Shown piece after piece: positions 42,965 to 51,761 of a stretch of 64,000 bases of DNA. Within the stretch, counting starts at the first letter, position 1. The number at the start of each line of letters is the position of its first letter. The notes under the pieces are model-generated. The model had not been told where the DNA came from. It saw only the letters and a program-made list of their open reading frames with translations, and did not search any database. A program made the position numbers and the translations under genes. This DNA comes from Pseudomonas helleri (GTDB lineage: Bacteria > Pseudomonadota > Gammaproteobacteria > Pseudomonadales > Pseudomonadaceae). The stretch is taken from positions 186,001 to 250,000 of the forward strand of contig NZ_JYLD01000009.1 of NCBI RefSeq assembly GCF_001043025.1, in the 5' to 3' direction.

Positions 42965-44398
42965 ATGAAAGCAGCACAGTACATCAACGCACAGTGGCTA
43001 GCGGGCGAAGGCGCCGAGCCGATCCGCGTGTTCGATCCATCCCTGGGCCAGCCGTTCGCTGAGCTGACGAGCGCCAGCGCAGCCCAAGTGGATCAGGCCA
43101 TTGCGGCGGCGCGTGAGGCCCTGCCCGCCTGGCGCAATGTCGATGCATCGGTGCGTGCCGGTTACTTGAGGGGCTTTGCTGAGCAGCTCGAACAGCGCCG
43201 TGAGGCCTTGATCGCCCTGCAAATGCAGAACAACGGCAAGCCCCGGCACGAGGCCGTGGTTGATGTCGACGATGCTATCGCTACGTTCAACTATTACGCG
43301 ACCCTGGCCGACGCGCTGGCGAGCAACCCGAACCCTGAAGTGCCGCTGTCGGTGCCCGGCTTTACCTCCCACACGCGGCTGGAGCCGGTGGGCGTTGTGG
43401 GTTTGATCGTGCCGTGGAATTTCCCGCTGGTGACCAGCGCCTGGAAGCTCGCCCCGGCCCTCGCGGCGGGTTGCACGGTGGTGCTCAAGCCGTCGGAGAT
43501 CACCCCGCTGATCGAGCAAACCTACGGTGAAATTGCCGATGCCCTGGGCTTGCCGCCCGGCGTGTTGAACATCGTTTGCGGCAAGGCCGAGACCGGCATT
43601 GCGCTGAGCAATCACGCAGGCCTGGACAAGTTGTCGTTTACCGGCAGCAACGCGGTGGGCACGCAGGTGATGCACAGCGCTGCCGCCCATTGCCGCCCGA
43701 TCACCCTGGAGTTGGGCGGCAAGTCGGCGATTGTGGTGTTTGAAGATTGCGACCTTGATCAGGCCGTGGAATGGATCGTGGCCGGGATCGCCTGGAACAG
43801 CGGGCAAATGTGCTCGGCCACCTCGCGCCTGCTGGTGCACGAGCGCATTGCCGATGCGCTGACCCAGCGTTTGCAGAGCGCTTTTGAGGCCCTGCGCGTG
43901 GGCAACCCGCTGACCGGTGAAGTCGATATGGGGCCACTGACCAGTCAGGCGCAATGGGCCAAGGTGAGCGAGTACTTTGCCATCGCCCGCGCCGAAGGGT
44001 TGCAGTGCGTGGCCGGTGGCAAGGCGTGGAGCGACCCCGGCTGGTTCGTCAGCCCGACCCTGTACACCGACGTGCCGTTGAACAGCCGCCTGTGGACCGA
44101 AGAAATTTTTGGCCCGGTGCTGTGCAGCCATCGCTTCAGTTCAGAAGACCAAGCCGTGGCGCTGGCCAACGACAGCCGTTTCGGTCTGGTGGCCACGGTG
44201 ATCAGCGCCGACCTAGAGCGCGCCGAGCGGGTGGCGCAGGCGCTGGAGGTGGGCCACGTGTGGATCAACTCGATCCAGGCGGTGTTCGTTGAAACCTCCT
44301 GGGGCGGGACCAAAGGCAGCGGCATCGGTCGTGAACTGGGGCCTTGGGGGCTGTCAGCCTTTCAATCGGTCAAGCACGTGACCCGCTGCCTGGGTTAA
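42965..44398 (+). CDS. NAD(P)-dependent aldehyde dehydrogenase (betaine-aldehyde-dehydrogenase-like)
   Basis: 477 residues, class 9/10 aldehyde dehydrogenase fold. VPWNFPLVTSAWKLAPALAAGCTVVLKPSE binds the cofactor, Glu249 in LELGGKS is the general base and Cys283 in NSGQMCSATSR is the nucleophile; EEIFGPVL is near the end. The sequence leans to the plant/bacterial BADH and aminoaldehyde group. CGGGAG precedes the ATG. A convergent LysR gene abuts it (4-bp overlap of the ends) and may control it. The substrate is open. Confidence 0.88.
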   Translation: MKAAQYINAQWLAGEGAEPIRVFDPSLGQPFAELTSASAAQVDQAIAAAREALPAWRNVDASVRAGYLRGFAEQLEQRREALIALQMQNNGKPRHEAVVDVDDAIATFNYYATLADALASNPNPEVPLSVPGFTSHTRLEPVGVVGLIVPWNFPLVTSAWKLAPALAAGCTVVLKPSEITPLIEQTYGEIADALGLPPGVLNIVCGKAETGIALSNHAGLDKLSFTGSNAVGTQVMHSAAAHCRPITLELGGKSAIVVFEDCDLDQAVEWIVAGIAWNSGQMCSATSRLLVHERIADALTQRLQSAFEALRVGNPLTGEVDMGPLTSQAQWAKVSEYFAIARAEGLQCVAGGKAWSDPGWFVSPTLYTDVPLNSRLWTEEIFGPVLCSHRFSSEDQAVALANDSRFGLVATVISADLERAERVAQALEVGHVWINSIQAVFVETSWGGTKGSGIGRELGPWGLSAFQSVKHVTRCLG

Positions 44399-45270
44399 AG
44401 CCCGTGCTCAAGCAGCAGATCGGCGATAAAGGCACGCACCGCCTCGCTTTGCGGGTGCCCGGCATGGGTGATCATGCTGTGCCGAACGTCGTAGCGTAAC
44501 GTCGCTGGCTGCAGGGCACGCATGTGCCCGCTCTGCAGCCAGACCTGGGCGTAGTGAGTGGGCAGATACCCCAGATGGGTGCCGGCCAGCACGCCATGGA
44601 CCACCGCCTCCATGTGATGCGCCGTGGCCGAGGCGCGATCCGGGATGATGGGCAGCACCTGATCGACCGGCAGGAAACCATGGCGAATCCAGTCACAGGC
44701 CTGAAGCTGCGCATGGCTGGGCGAGCGGATTGCGAACAGCGGGTGCGCCTGACCGCAGAAAATCCCGATCTCTTCCGAGTACAGCGGCTGATACGTTAAG
44801 GTCGGCAGCGGGCGGCTGAAATACGAAATGGCGATGTCCAGTTGGCCGTCAATTACCGCCCGCTCAAGCTCCGTGGGCGAGTTCACGAAAATGTGCAAAT
44901 GCATGTCGTGTTCACGCTGATAAAAGCGCGCAATGGCGGCATCGACCCGAGCTGTCGGCAACGTCGCGATATTGTCCGCCAGCCCCAGATACAGATCCCC
45001 CACCAGCCGCCCGGCAAGGTCCTGGGCCTCATTGCGAAACGCATCCACCGCCCCGAACAGCACCGACGACGCCTTGAGAATGCGCTGGCCTTTTTCGGTC
45101 ACGCGAAAGCCGCCTTTGCCGCGCTCACAAATGCGGTAGCCCAGACGTTTTTCCAGCCCGGAAATGTGCGTGCTGATGTTCGACTGGCTCATGTTCAACT
45201 CAGCCTGAGCCGCCGTAAACCCACCGCACTTGACCACCGTGGCGAAGATACGCAGCAGGCGCAAATCCAT
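44395..45270 (-). CDS. LysR-family transcriptional regulator
   Basis: 291 residues. HTH region LLRIFATVVKCGGFTAAQAELNMSQSNISTHISGLEKRLGY, then a LysR substrate-binding domain. The start is placed at the ATG giving MDLRLLRIF, the usual LysR opening; in-frame GTG (45291) and TTG starts exist upstream but add an unlikely tail. It is tail-to-tail with the aldehyde dehydrogenase gene, so control of that gene is likely but not shown. A type C REPIN lies in its upstream region. Confidence 0.88.
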   Translation of the reverse strand: MDLRLLRIFATVVKCGGFTAAQAELNMSQSNISTHISGLEKRLGYRICERGKGGFRVTEKGQRILKASSVLFGAVDAFRNEAQDLAGRLVGDLYLGLADNIATLPTARVDAAIARFYQREHDMHLHIFVNSPTELERAVIDGQLDIAISYFSRPLPTLTYQPLYSEEIGIFCGQAHPLFAIRSPSHAQLQACDWIRHGFLPVDQVLPIIPDRASATAHHMEAVVHGVLAGTHLGYLPTHYAQVWLQSGHMRALQPATLRYDVRHSMITHAGHPQSEAVRAFIADLLLEHGL

Positions 45271-45326
45271 GTCCGTAACGTTTCTGATCACAGGGGTTCT
45301 CGATGGGGGGGCGGGTTTGTGCAATG

Positions 45327-45425
45327 TGTGGGAGCGGGCTTGCTCGCGAAGGTCGTTAACGATGACGTGTATTTACCGAGTAAATGAGGCGTTCTGAAGA
45401 CCATCGCGAGCAAGCCCGCTCCCAC
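45327..45425. repeat. REPIN, type C
   Basis: TGTGGGAGCGGGCTTGCTCG at the left and CGAGCAAGCCCGCTCCCA at the right, enclosing about 60 bp. Same variant as 34855-34941. Confidence 0.9.
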
Positions 45426-45521
45426 TCTTGAGCAGTGTTGCTCTTAAGTGAACAGCAGGGCCTTAGTATCGGGGACCGACCAACGCCGGGGCAATGGCCG
45501 GGATGGAGGGCAGATTCTGGA

Positions 45522-45550
45522 TTGACAAACAAACTGTGATCACATATCAC
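45522..45550 (+). promoter_or_regulatory. SDR promoter: TTGACA-N17-TATCAC with TGTGATCACA in the spacer
   Basis: A consensus -35 TTGACA (45522-45527), 17-bp spacer and TATCAC (45545-45550). The 10-bp palindrome TGTGATCACA (45535-45544) fills the spacer, a position that blocks RNA polymerase when a repressor binds. The same palindrome is at 46534 and 50934. Confidence 0.75.
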
Positions 45551-45623
45551 TGTATTTGCATTTCTCAGCAGGCGTTCGCCGCTCAGCAGAACGCCCAAAC
45601 AACAATAAGACAGGTAAAACGCT

Positions 45624-46412
45624 ATGAGCATTGTGAAACGACTCACGCCTTATTCCGGGTTGAAAGTGCTGATTTCCGGGGGCGCGGCCGGTATTGGTGA
45701 GGTGATTGCTGCGGCCTATCTGGAGACCGGGGCCAAGGTACATGTGTGTGATGTCAGCGAGCAGGCGGTGCTGGCCTTCCGCGAGCGCTACCCGCAAGCG
45801 CTCGCCACCCAAGCCGACGTGTCAAACCCGGCCGAGGTCAAGCGGGTGTTTGAACTTCAGCGCGAGTGGGTCAATGGCCTCGATGTGCTGATCAACAACG
45901 CCGGCATCGCCGGGCCCACCACCGGCATTGAAAAAATCACCGAGGATGAGTGGGAGCAGTCGATCAATATCAACCTCAATGCCCAGTACCGTTTCGCGCA
46001 TCATGCGGTGCCGCTGCTGGCTGAATCCGATCATGCACACATCATTCATATTTCGTCGGTGGCCGGGCGCTTGGGGTATGCCTGGCGCACACCGTATGCG
46101 GCGACCAAGTGGGCCATTATCGGGTTGATGAAATCGTTGGCGGCGGAGTTGGGCGACCGGGACATCCGGGTCAATGCGCTGCTGCCCGGCATCATCGAAG
46201 GCCCGCGCCAGGATCGCGTGATCCGCGACCGCGCAAAGCAATTAGGCATCTCCGAACCCGAGATGCTGAAGCAAACATTGAACAAAATCTCCCTAGGGCG
46301 CATGACGCCCCCGGACGATGTGGCCGCCATGGCGCTGTTCCTCTGCTCGCCCGCCGCGCAGAACATCACTGGCCAAGCCATCAGCATCGACGGCAACGTC
46401 GAATATCTCTGA
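45624..46412 (+). CDS. SDR-family oxidoreductase
   Basis: 262 residues, classical short-chain dehydrogenase. Cofactor motif ISGGAAGIGEVIA, the NNAGIAGP loop and the catalytic Tyr158-x3-Lys162 (YAATK) are present; CDVSEQ has an acidic residue favouring NAD. It probably oxidises a hydroxyl of the substrate handled by the following dehydrogenase and BKACE genes. The ATG is preceded by AGACAGG. Its promoter has the GntR-type operator in the spacer. It ends 240 bp before the next gene, with a REP-like hairpin between. Confidence 0.86.
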   Translation: MSIVKRLTPYSGLKVLISGGAAGIGEVIAAAYLETGAKVHVCDVSEQAVLAFRERYPQALATQADVSNPAEVKRVFELQREWVNGLDVLINNAGIAGPTTGIEKITEDEWEQSININLNAQYRFAHHAVPLLAESDHAHIIHISSVAGRLGYAWRTPYAATKWAIIGLMKSLAAELGDRDIRVNALLPGIIEGPRQDRVIRDRAKQLGISEPEMLKQTLNKISLGRMTPPDDVAAMALFLCSPAAQNITGQAISIDGNVEYL

Positions 46413-46427
46413 GCCCCCTTTGCAGCA

Positions 46428-46458
46428 ACGGCTTGCCAGCAGCCCGCTGGCGAGCCGT
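46428..46458. repeat. hairpin ACGGCT..GCCAGC-AGCCC-GCTGGC..AGCCGT
   Basis: Inverted repeat just downstream of the SDR stop, with almost full pairing over 13 bp and no T tract. It resembles another REP-like family and may protect the mRNA 3' end. Confidence 0.6.
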
Positions 46459-46525
46459 GTTTAAGGGCCTTTGAAACCTGTTTTATGCCCCCGCGGCCAA
46501 TTGTCTGACAATCGCTAAAATAGTC

Positions 46526-46554
46526 TTGTGATCTGTGATCACAGCGAATACCAT
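46526..46554 (+). promoter_or_regulatory. promoter TTGTGA-N17-TACCAT with TGTGATCACA in the spacer
   Basis: TTGTGA (46526-46531), 17 bp, TACCAT (46549-46554), and the operator TGTGATCACA at 46534-46543, extended to a 12-bp palindrome CTGTGATCACAG. The position inside the spacer repeats that at the SDR promoter. Confidence 0.7.
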
Positions 46555-46652
46555 CCGTTTCAAACCACACCGGCATCGACGAGATACACGGTGTGGATGC
46601 GCCAGCTAAAAGCGCAACTCCTGACCATAAATACAAAAATGTGGAGAACAGC

Positions 46653-47609
46653 ATGCAACGACCATCCTCCCCTGAGCGTGGCCCCGTCGCCATTGTCGGC
46701 GCCGGATTGATTGGCAGAGCCTGGGCCATCGTGTTTGCGCGGGCGGGCCACCCCGTGCGCCTGCACGATATGGACCTGCACACCCTGCAAAGCAGCCATG
46801 CGTACATCGAAGCACGGCTCGGTGAACTCGCCGAATTTGACCTGATTGATGAAGCCCCCGGCACCGTGCTGGCGCGCATTACCTGCGTTGCCGATTTGGC
46901 AGAGGCACTGCGTGACGTGGTGCTCGTGCAGGAAAACGTGCGGGAAACCGTCGAGGCCAAAATCGAGATTTTCAGCCAACTGGACGCGCTGGCCCCCAAA
47001 GACGCGCTTCTGGCCAGTTCGACCTCATGGCTACCGGCGTCGGAGTTCACTAAAGACCTGCCAGGGCGAGCCCGCTGCCTGGTGGCGCACCCGACCAACC
47101 CGCCCTACCTCATCCCGCTGGTAGAACTGTGCCCGGCGCCCTGGACTTCGGCGGATGTGATGCTCCGCGCCCACGCGCTGTACAGCGCAGCCGGGCAAAG
47201 CCCCGTGACGTTGTCCCGTGAGATCTACGGCTTTTTGCTCAATAGGGTTCAGGCCGCAGTGCTCAACGAGTGCTTCAACTTGCATGAAGACGGCCTGGCC
47301 AGCGCGGCAGACATTGACCGCGTGCTTAAAGAAGGACTGGCCCTGCGCTGGTCGTTTATGGGCCCCTTCGAAACCATCGACCTCAACGCCCCGGCGGGCG
47401 TGCAGGATTACGCCCGCCGCTACGGCCAGCAGTACCGGCACACCGCAGCGTCGCAACAGACGTTCAGCTGGTCGGACGAAGCGGTTGCCCGCGTGGACGA
47501 AGAGCGCCGCCGCACCCTTGAGCTTGAAGACATCAACCAGCGCTCAGCCTGGCGCGACAGACGCCTGATGGCCCTGGCCGCGCACAAGCGTCATGCCCCG
47601 GACGCCTGA
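46653..47609 (+). CDS. 3-hydroxyacyl-CoA-dehydrogenase-family protein (lambda-crystallin / L-gulonate 3-dehydrogenase-like)
   Basis: 318 residues. The N-terminal Rossmann region has IVGAGLIGRAWAIVFARAGH, and RCLVAHPTNPPYLIPLVEL holds the His with a nearby Glu typical of lambda-crystallin-type 3-hydroxyacid dehydrogenases; the C-terminal helical domain follows. Such proteins oxidise free 3-hydroxy acids to 3-keto acids, which is exactly what a BKACE enzyme, encoded next, would use. GTGGAGAAC precedes the ATG at 46653; an in-frame GTG lies 60 bp upstream. Carnitine dehydrogenase relatives are the alternative. Confidence 0.83.
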   Translation: MQRPSSPERGPVAIVGAGLIGRAWAIVFARAGHPVRLHDMDLHTLQSSHAYIEARLGELAEFDLIDEAPGTVLARITCVADLAEALRDVVLVQENVRETVEAKIEIFSQLDALAPKDALLASSTSWLPASEFTKDLPGRARCLVAHPTNPPYLIPLVELCPAPWTSADVMLRAHALYSAAGQSPVTLSREIYGFLLNRVQAAVLNECFNLHEDGLASAADIDRVLKEGLALRWSFMGPFETIDLNAPAGVQDYARRYGQQYRHTAASQQTFSWSDEAVARVDEERRRTLELEDINQRSAWRDRRLMALAAHKRHAPDA

Positions 47610-47657
47610 TCGCGGCTTGATCCTGAACAACAAAACCAATACACCCAGGAGATCACC

Positions 47658-48584
47658 ATGGCTCGTAAAGTCATCATTACCTGCGCTGTGACCGGCGCCA
47701 TCCACACCCCGTCCATGTCCCCTTACCTGCCGGTGACACCGGGGCAGATTGCCGAAGCCGCCATTGGTGCGGCCGAGGCTGGCGCGGCAATCGTCCACCT
47801 GCACGCCCGCAACCCGGTAGACGGCAGCCCTTCGCAAGACCCGGAACTGTTCAAACAATTTTTGCCGGCCATCAAAGAAGCCAGCGATGTGGTGATCAAC
47901 CTGACCACCGGCGGCGCACCGACCATGTCGCTTGAGGACCGGCTGCGCCCGGCGCATCAGTTCAAGCCCGAAGTGGCGTCGCTGAACATGGGCACGATGA
48001 ATATGGGCCTGTACCCCATGCTTAATCGCTTCAAGGAATTCAAACACGCCTGGGAGGAACCCTACCTGGCGGGCAGCCATGACCGTATTTTCAAAAACAC
48101 CTTCACCGACATTGCCCACATCCTGGAGTCGTGCAGCGAAAACGGCACGCGCTTTGAGATCGAGTGCTATGACATCGGGCATCTGTACACGGCGGCGCAC
48201 TTCATTGATCGCGGGCTGATCAAGCCACCGTTTTTGATCCAGTCAGTGTTCGGCATTCTGGGTGGCATTGGTGCTCACCCCGAAGACGTGCTGCACATGC
48301 GCCGCACCGCCGACCGGCTGTTTGGCGACGACTACCAATGGTCGGTGCTGCCGGCCGGCAAGCAGCAAATGAGCATTGGTGCGCAGTCGGCCACCCTGGG
48401 CGGGCACGTGCGCGTGGGCCTGGAAGATTCGCTGTGGGACGGGCCAGGCCAGTTGGCCAAAAGCAACGCGGAGCAAGTGTCGCGCATGCGCACGATCCTC
48501 GAAGGTCTCTCACTGGAAGTGGCGACCCCTGACGACGCGAGAGAAATCCTCAAGCTCAAAGGTGGCGACAACGTCAACTTCTAA
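47658..48584 (+). CDS. BKACE-family beta-keto acid cleavage enzyme
   Basis: 308 residues, TIM barrel. The metal-binding His47 and His49 in VHLHARNP and the stretch NLTTGGAPTMSLEDRLRPAH are family signatures. BKACE enzymes join a beta-keto acid with acetyl-CoA to give a new acyl-CoA and acetoacetate. It lies between the 3-hydroxyacid dehydrogenase and the MFS gene, so the path runs from 3-hydroxy acid to 3-keto acid to acyl-CoA plus acetoacetate. CAGGAG precedes the ATG. The substrate side chain cannot be told; deoxyribonate and carnitine pathways use the same enzyme type. Confidence 0.9.
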   Translation: MARKVIITCAVTGAIHTPSMSPYLPVTPGQIAEAAIGAAEAGAAIVHLHARNPVDGSPSQDPELFKQFLPAIKEASDVVINLTTGGAPTMSLEDRLRPAHQFKPEVASLNMGTMNMGLYPMLNRFKEFKHAWEEPYLAGSHDRIFKNTFTDIAHILESCSENGTRFEIECYDIGHLYTAAHFIDRGLIKPPFLIQSVFGILGGIGAHPEDVLHMRRTADRLFGDDYQWSVLPAGKQQMSIGAQSATLGGHVRVGLEDSLWDGPGQLAKSNAEQVSRMRTILEGLSLEVATPDDAREILKLKGGDNVNF

Positions 48585-48693
48585 GCACCGGCACTCACCT
48601 GACTAAAAACAATAGAGAGGATATTGCTGGCACTGACGGGCGCTGAACACCCACAGCGCCCTGGAACCCTATCCTCATGAGGAGACCTGAGCC

Positions 48694-50061
48694 ATGTTCG
48701 CAACGACCCATACAAAAACAGAAAAGGGACAGTCGCTGAACGCTTTAATGTTTCGCAAGTTAATGCCGATGTTGATTTTTGCTTACGTCATCAGCTTTTT
48801 GGACAGGACCAATATTTCGCTGGCCAAAACCCACATGGCCGTCGATTTGGGGATCTCCGCGGCGGCCTATGGTTTTGGCGCCGGGCTGTTCTTCCTCACC
48901 TATGCCCTGATGGAAGTGCCCAGCAATTTGATCATGCACCGCGTGGGCGCGCGGCTGTGGATCACCCGGATCATGATCACCTGGGGCATCTTGTCGGCGG
49001 GCATGGCCTTTATCACCGACGAGACGACTTTTTACATCGCCCGTGCCCTGTTGGGCGCTGCGGAAGCGGGGCTGTTTCCGGGCGTGATGCTGTACCTCAC
49101 CTATTGGTTCGGCAAAGAGCAAAGAGCGCGGGCCAGCGGTTACTTTTTGATCGGCGTGTGCCTGGCCAACATCATCAGCGGCCCTATTGGCGGGCTCTTG
49201 CTGGAAATGGACGGCATCATGGGCTGGCATGGCTGGCAGTGGCTGTTCTTTCTGGAAGGCATCCCGGCGGTGCTGTTTTCGGTGGTGATCTGGAAAAAAC
49301 TCCCGGACAAACCCTCCAAGGCCAGTTGGCTGACCAAGGAGCAAGCCGATGAAGTCGAGCAGGCCCTCAAAAAAGAAAACGATGAAGAAATCGCCTCGGG
49401 CAATGTGGGCCATTCCTTTAAGGGCGTGTTCAAAATCCCCCAGTTGTGGCTGGCCATTGCGGTGTACTTTCTGCACCAGATCAGTGTGTATTCGGTCATC
49501 TTCTTTTTGCCGGGCATCATCGGCACTTACGGCGGGCTGACGTCGGTCGAGATCGGCCTGCTCAACTCAATCCCCTGGATAGCGGCCGCGCTGGGCGCCG
49601 CCTTTTTGCCTAAATACGCCACCACGCCCAAGCTGTCGCGCAAGATCATGTTTGGCGGTTTGATCCTGATGTCGGCTGGCCTGACCCTGGCCGCCTATAC
49701 GCCGCCGATGATTGCTCTGATCGGCTTTACCCTCACCGCCTCGATGTTCTTTGTCGTGCAGCCGGTGGTGTTCCTCTTCGCCAGCTCCAGGCTCGCCGGA
49801 GCCGGCATGGCGGCCGGGCTGGCGCTGGTCAATACCTGCGGCATTACCGGCGGCTTCTTTGGGCCCTCCCTGCTGGGGTTTGTCGAGCAAACCACCGGGA
49901 GCACCAAAAACGGGCTGATCATTGTTGCCGCGCTGCTGACCCTCGCCGCCTTCCTGAGCACCCGCCTGCGCCAAGCCCAGGAATCTGCCTCTACACCACG
50001 GGACAACATCGTATTGCCCCACGTCGCACCGTGCCTGACTGAAAACTCGAGGATCAAATGA
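48694..50061 (+). CDS. MFS transporter, ACS type
   Basis: 455 residues with 12 helices. KLMPMLIFAYVISFLDRTNISLAKTHM and SNLIMHRVGARLWITRIMIT place it in the tartrate/phthalate/aldonate importers, like the one at 13649-15025. It probably brings in the organic acid used by the SDR, dehydrogenase and BKACE enzymes. GAGGAG precedes the ATG. A perfect terminator follows. Confidence 0.88.
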   Translation: MFATTHTKTEKGQSLNALMFRKLMPMLIFAYVISFLDRTNISLAKTHMAVDLGISAAAYGFGAGLFFLTYALMEVPSNLIMHRVGARLWITRIMITWGILSAGMAFITDETTFYIARALLGAAEAGLFPGVMLYLTYWFGKEQRARASGYFLIGVCLANIISGPIGGLLLEMDGIMGWHGWQWLFFLEGIPAVLFSVVIWKKLPDKPSKASWLTKEQADEVEQALKKENDEEIASGNVGHSFKGVFKIPQLWLAIAVYFLHQISVYSVIFFLPGIIGTYGGLTSVEIGLLNSIPWIAAALGAAFLPKYATTPKLSRKIMFGGLILMSAGLTLAAYTPPMIALIGFTLTASMFFVVQPVVFLFASSRLAGAGMAAGLALVNTCGITGGFFGPSLLGFVEQTTGSTKNGLIIVAALLTLAAFLSTRLRQAQESASTPRDNIVLPHVAPCLTENSRIK

Positions 50062-50106
50062 ACACTCTGTCCCTGGCCCGTGCGCCGCACAGAGGTAAAC
50101 GCCCAT

Positions 50107-50146
50107 AAAAAAACGAGGCGGACTGTTCAGTCCGCCTCGTTTTTTT
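50107..50146. terminator. bidirectional Rho-independent terminator
   Basis: AAAAAAACGAGGCGGACTG, two bases, CAGTCCGCCTCGTTTTTTT: a perfect 19-bp inverted repeat between the MFS gene (+) and the GntR gene (-). Confidence 0.95.
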
Positions 50147-50161
50147 GCATCTGCCGCCGGG

Positions 50162-50881
50162 TTAATCCGCGTCGACAGGCTTGATCGCATCCGCCACCAC
50201 CAGCGCACCGGTGTTCACAATAAATTCAGCGGCACTCTTGATGTCGCCTTGCAACGCCTCACACGCCGCTACCGGATCGCGCGCCTTCAGGGCCTGCACC
50301 AACGCCGCATGGTGACTGGCCTGCACGCGCTGAATCACTCGCTCGGTGCCAGAACGCAAATCGTAATTGAGGATTGGCCCGATCCGCAGCCACAGCGACT
50401 CAACAATCTGCAACAAAATCGGCATGTCCGCCTGGCCATAAATGGCGAAGTGCAATGCTTTGTTCAGCGCGATAAGCCGCGACTCGTCGGGCGGGTTCTG
50501 TGCAAACTCTTGGCAAAACGCATCGTGAATCCCTTGAATCTCCTGCAATGCCTCAGCACTCACCAACTGCGCCGCACGAGCCGCCGCCTGCCCTTCCAGG
50601 TTCAGCCGAATGCTGGTGATCTCGCGAAACTGGCTGACCGTCAGCACCGGCACCCGGATATACCGATTGGCCGCCATCTCCAGCGCCTGCTCAGCGACCA
50701 GCCGATGCACCGCCTCACGCACCGGCATCACACTCACGCCCAGCGCATCGGCAATGGACCTGAGCGACAGCTTCTCGCCGGGCATGACACGGCCACTGAT
50801 CAGCAGATCACGAAGCTGGGAATAAACGTCCGCACTGAGAGTCTGGCGGATCATGGGCGACACGAGTTTGGATAGATTCAT
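50162..50881 (-). CDS. GntR/FCD-family repressor of the BKACE locus
   Basis: 239 residues. N-terminal winged helix with TLSADVYSQLRDLLISGRVMPGEKLSLRSIADALGVSVMPVREAVHRL, then the all-helical FCD ligand domain (FREITSIRLNLEGQAAARAA, SHHAALVQALKARDPVAACEALQGDI). Three copies of TGTGATCACA, before the SDR gene, before the dehydrogenase gene and before this gene, make it the natural repressor. No ribosome site precedes the ATG, but TATAAT stands 8 bp before it, so the mRNA may be leaderless. Confidence 0.9.
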   Translation of the reverse strand: MNLSKLVSPMIRQTLSADVYSQLRDLLISGRVMPGEKLSLRSIADALGVSVMPVREAVHRLVAEQALEMAANRYIRVPVLTVSQFREITSIRLNLEGQAAARAAQLVSAEALQEIQGIHDAFCQEFAQNPPDESRLIALNKALHFAIYGQADMPILLQIVESLWLRIGPILNYDLRSGTERVIQRVQASHHAALVQALKARDPVAACEALQGDIKSAAEFIVNTGALVVADAIKPVDAD

Positions 50882-50933
50882 GGGCGAGGATTATAGGCGG
50901 ATTGGGGCGTTGGGTGTAGGTGGTTGGAGGGGG

Positions 50934-50943
50934 TGTGATCACA
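50934..50943. promoter_or_regulatory. GntR operator TGTGATCACA upstream of its own gene
   Basis: The same palindrome as in the two promoters above, about 50 bp upstream of the -10 element TATAAT (50890-50895, minus strand) of the repressor gene. The distance is greater than in the other two copies, so control here may be weaker or of another kind. Confidence 0.65.
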
Positions 50944-51072
50944 GTTTTTGGGGGGGATGGCTGAGCGTGCTGAACAGGCCGTCGGAGGGTATCTGCGTAC
51001 GAAAACAGGCCTGATGCCGAATAAACATCTGTAGACGCGGTCACAGCAACACTTATGGAGAGGAAGGGACCC

Positions 51073-51675
51073 ATGTCGACACGCTCAACACTCTGCTTAC
51101 TGCTGTTGCCAATGTTCGCAGGTTGCCAGTATCTACCCCACACGGATTACTTCGTCGCTCCGGCCAATGAGCCGAATCCGGCATGGATCCGGGTCGTCAA
51201 CTTCACCCAGCATGCGGCCATTTATCAATCGGCAAACGGTGTGAAGACGGGGGGCGTGGTCCGTACCGGGCCTCTCCCATTTATCCATACCCAGGACATT
51301 GGCATGCCCAAAGCGGGGCAAAATCTGACCTGGGACTACTATGAGTCAACGCTTCGGCCGGGTCTCGAAACGAGTGTCTACATGTCGTGGGAGGGTACGC
51401 GTACCCGGACTTGTTTTGTCACAACGACCTTCACTCCAGAAGCCGGGAGCTACTATCAGTTCCTCCTCACGTCAGGCGACGGTGGGACCTGCACGCTTTA
51501 CCCCACCCTGATCGAGCGAGATAAAGACAGCACAGGCTGGCATTTAGTCCCCAACAAGGACGTGACCTACAAGTACGACGGCCCCACAGCCAAGAGCTTC
51601 TATACCAACAGCCAGTTCGAAGATCCCAACTACCAGCCACCGCCCGAGCGCTATCCCGGCATAGATGTCAGGTAG
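51073..51675 (+). CDS. predicted lipoprotein of unknown function
   Basis: 200 residues from the ATG at 51073 (GAGGAAGGG upstream; an ATG at 51055 is also in frame). The N terminus MSTRSTLCLLLLPMFAGC ends in a lipobox Cys. The rest is a beta-rich soluble domain with VVNFTQHAAIYQSANG and RTCFVTTTFTPEAGSYYQFLL. No family is recognised. It stands alone between the GntR repressor and an AraC regulator. Confidence 0.78.
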   Translation: MSTRSTLCLLLLPMFAGCQYLPHTDYFVAPANEPNPAWIRVVNFTQHAAIYQSANGVKTGGVVRTGPLPFIHTQDIGMPKAGQNLTWDYYESTLRPGLETSVYMSWEGTRTRTCFVTTTFTPEAGSYYQFLLTSGDGGTCTLYPTLIERDKDSTGWHLVPNKDVTYKYDGPTAKSFYTNSQFEDPNYQPPPERYPGIDVR

Positions 51676-51761
51676 GCGATTGAAGAAGTCATGCTCCTGC
51701 TTGGCCCGCGGCAAAATCGGCGGCGCACATCGGGGGATTACCAGATCGATATCGTCGTACT

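Larger units (their letters stand above)
45271..45623. other. intergenic region with REPIN and GntR operator
   Basis: 353 bp between the divergent LysR and SDR genes. It holds the type C REPIN at 45327-45425 and the SDR promoter with its operator at 45522-45550. I see no further gene. Confidence 0.6.
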
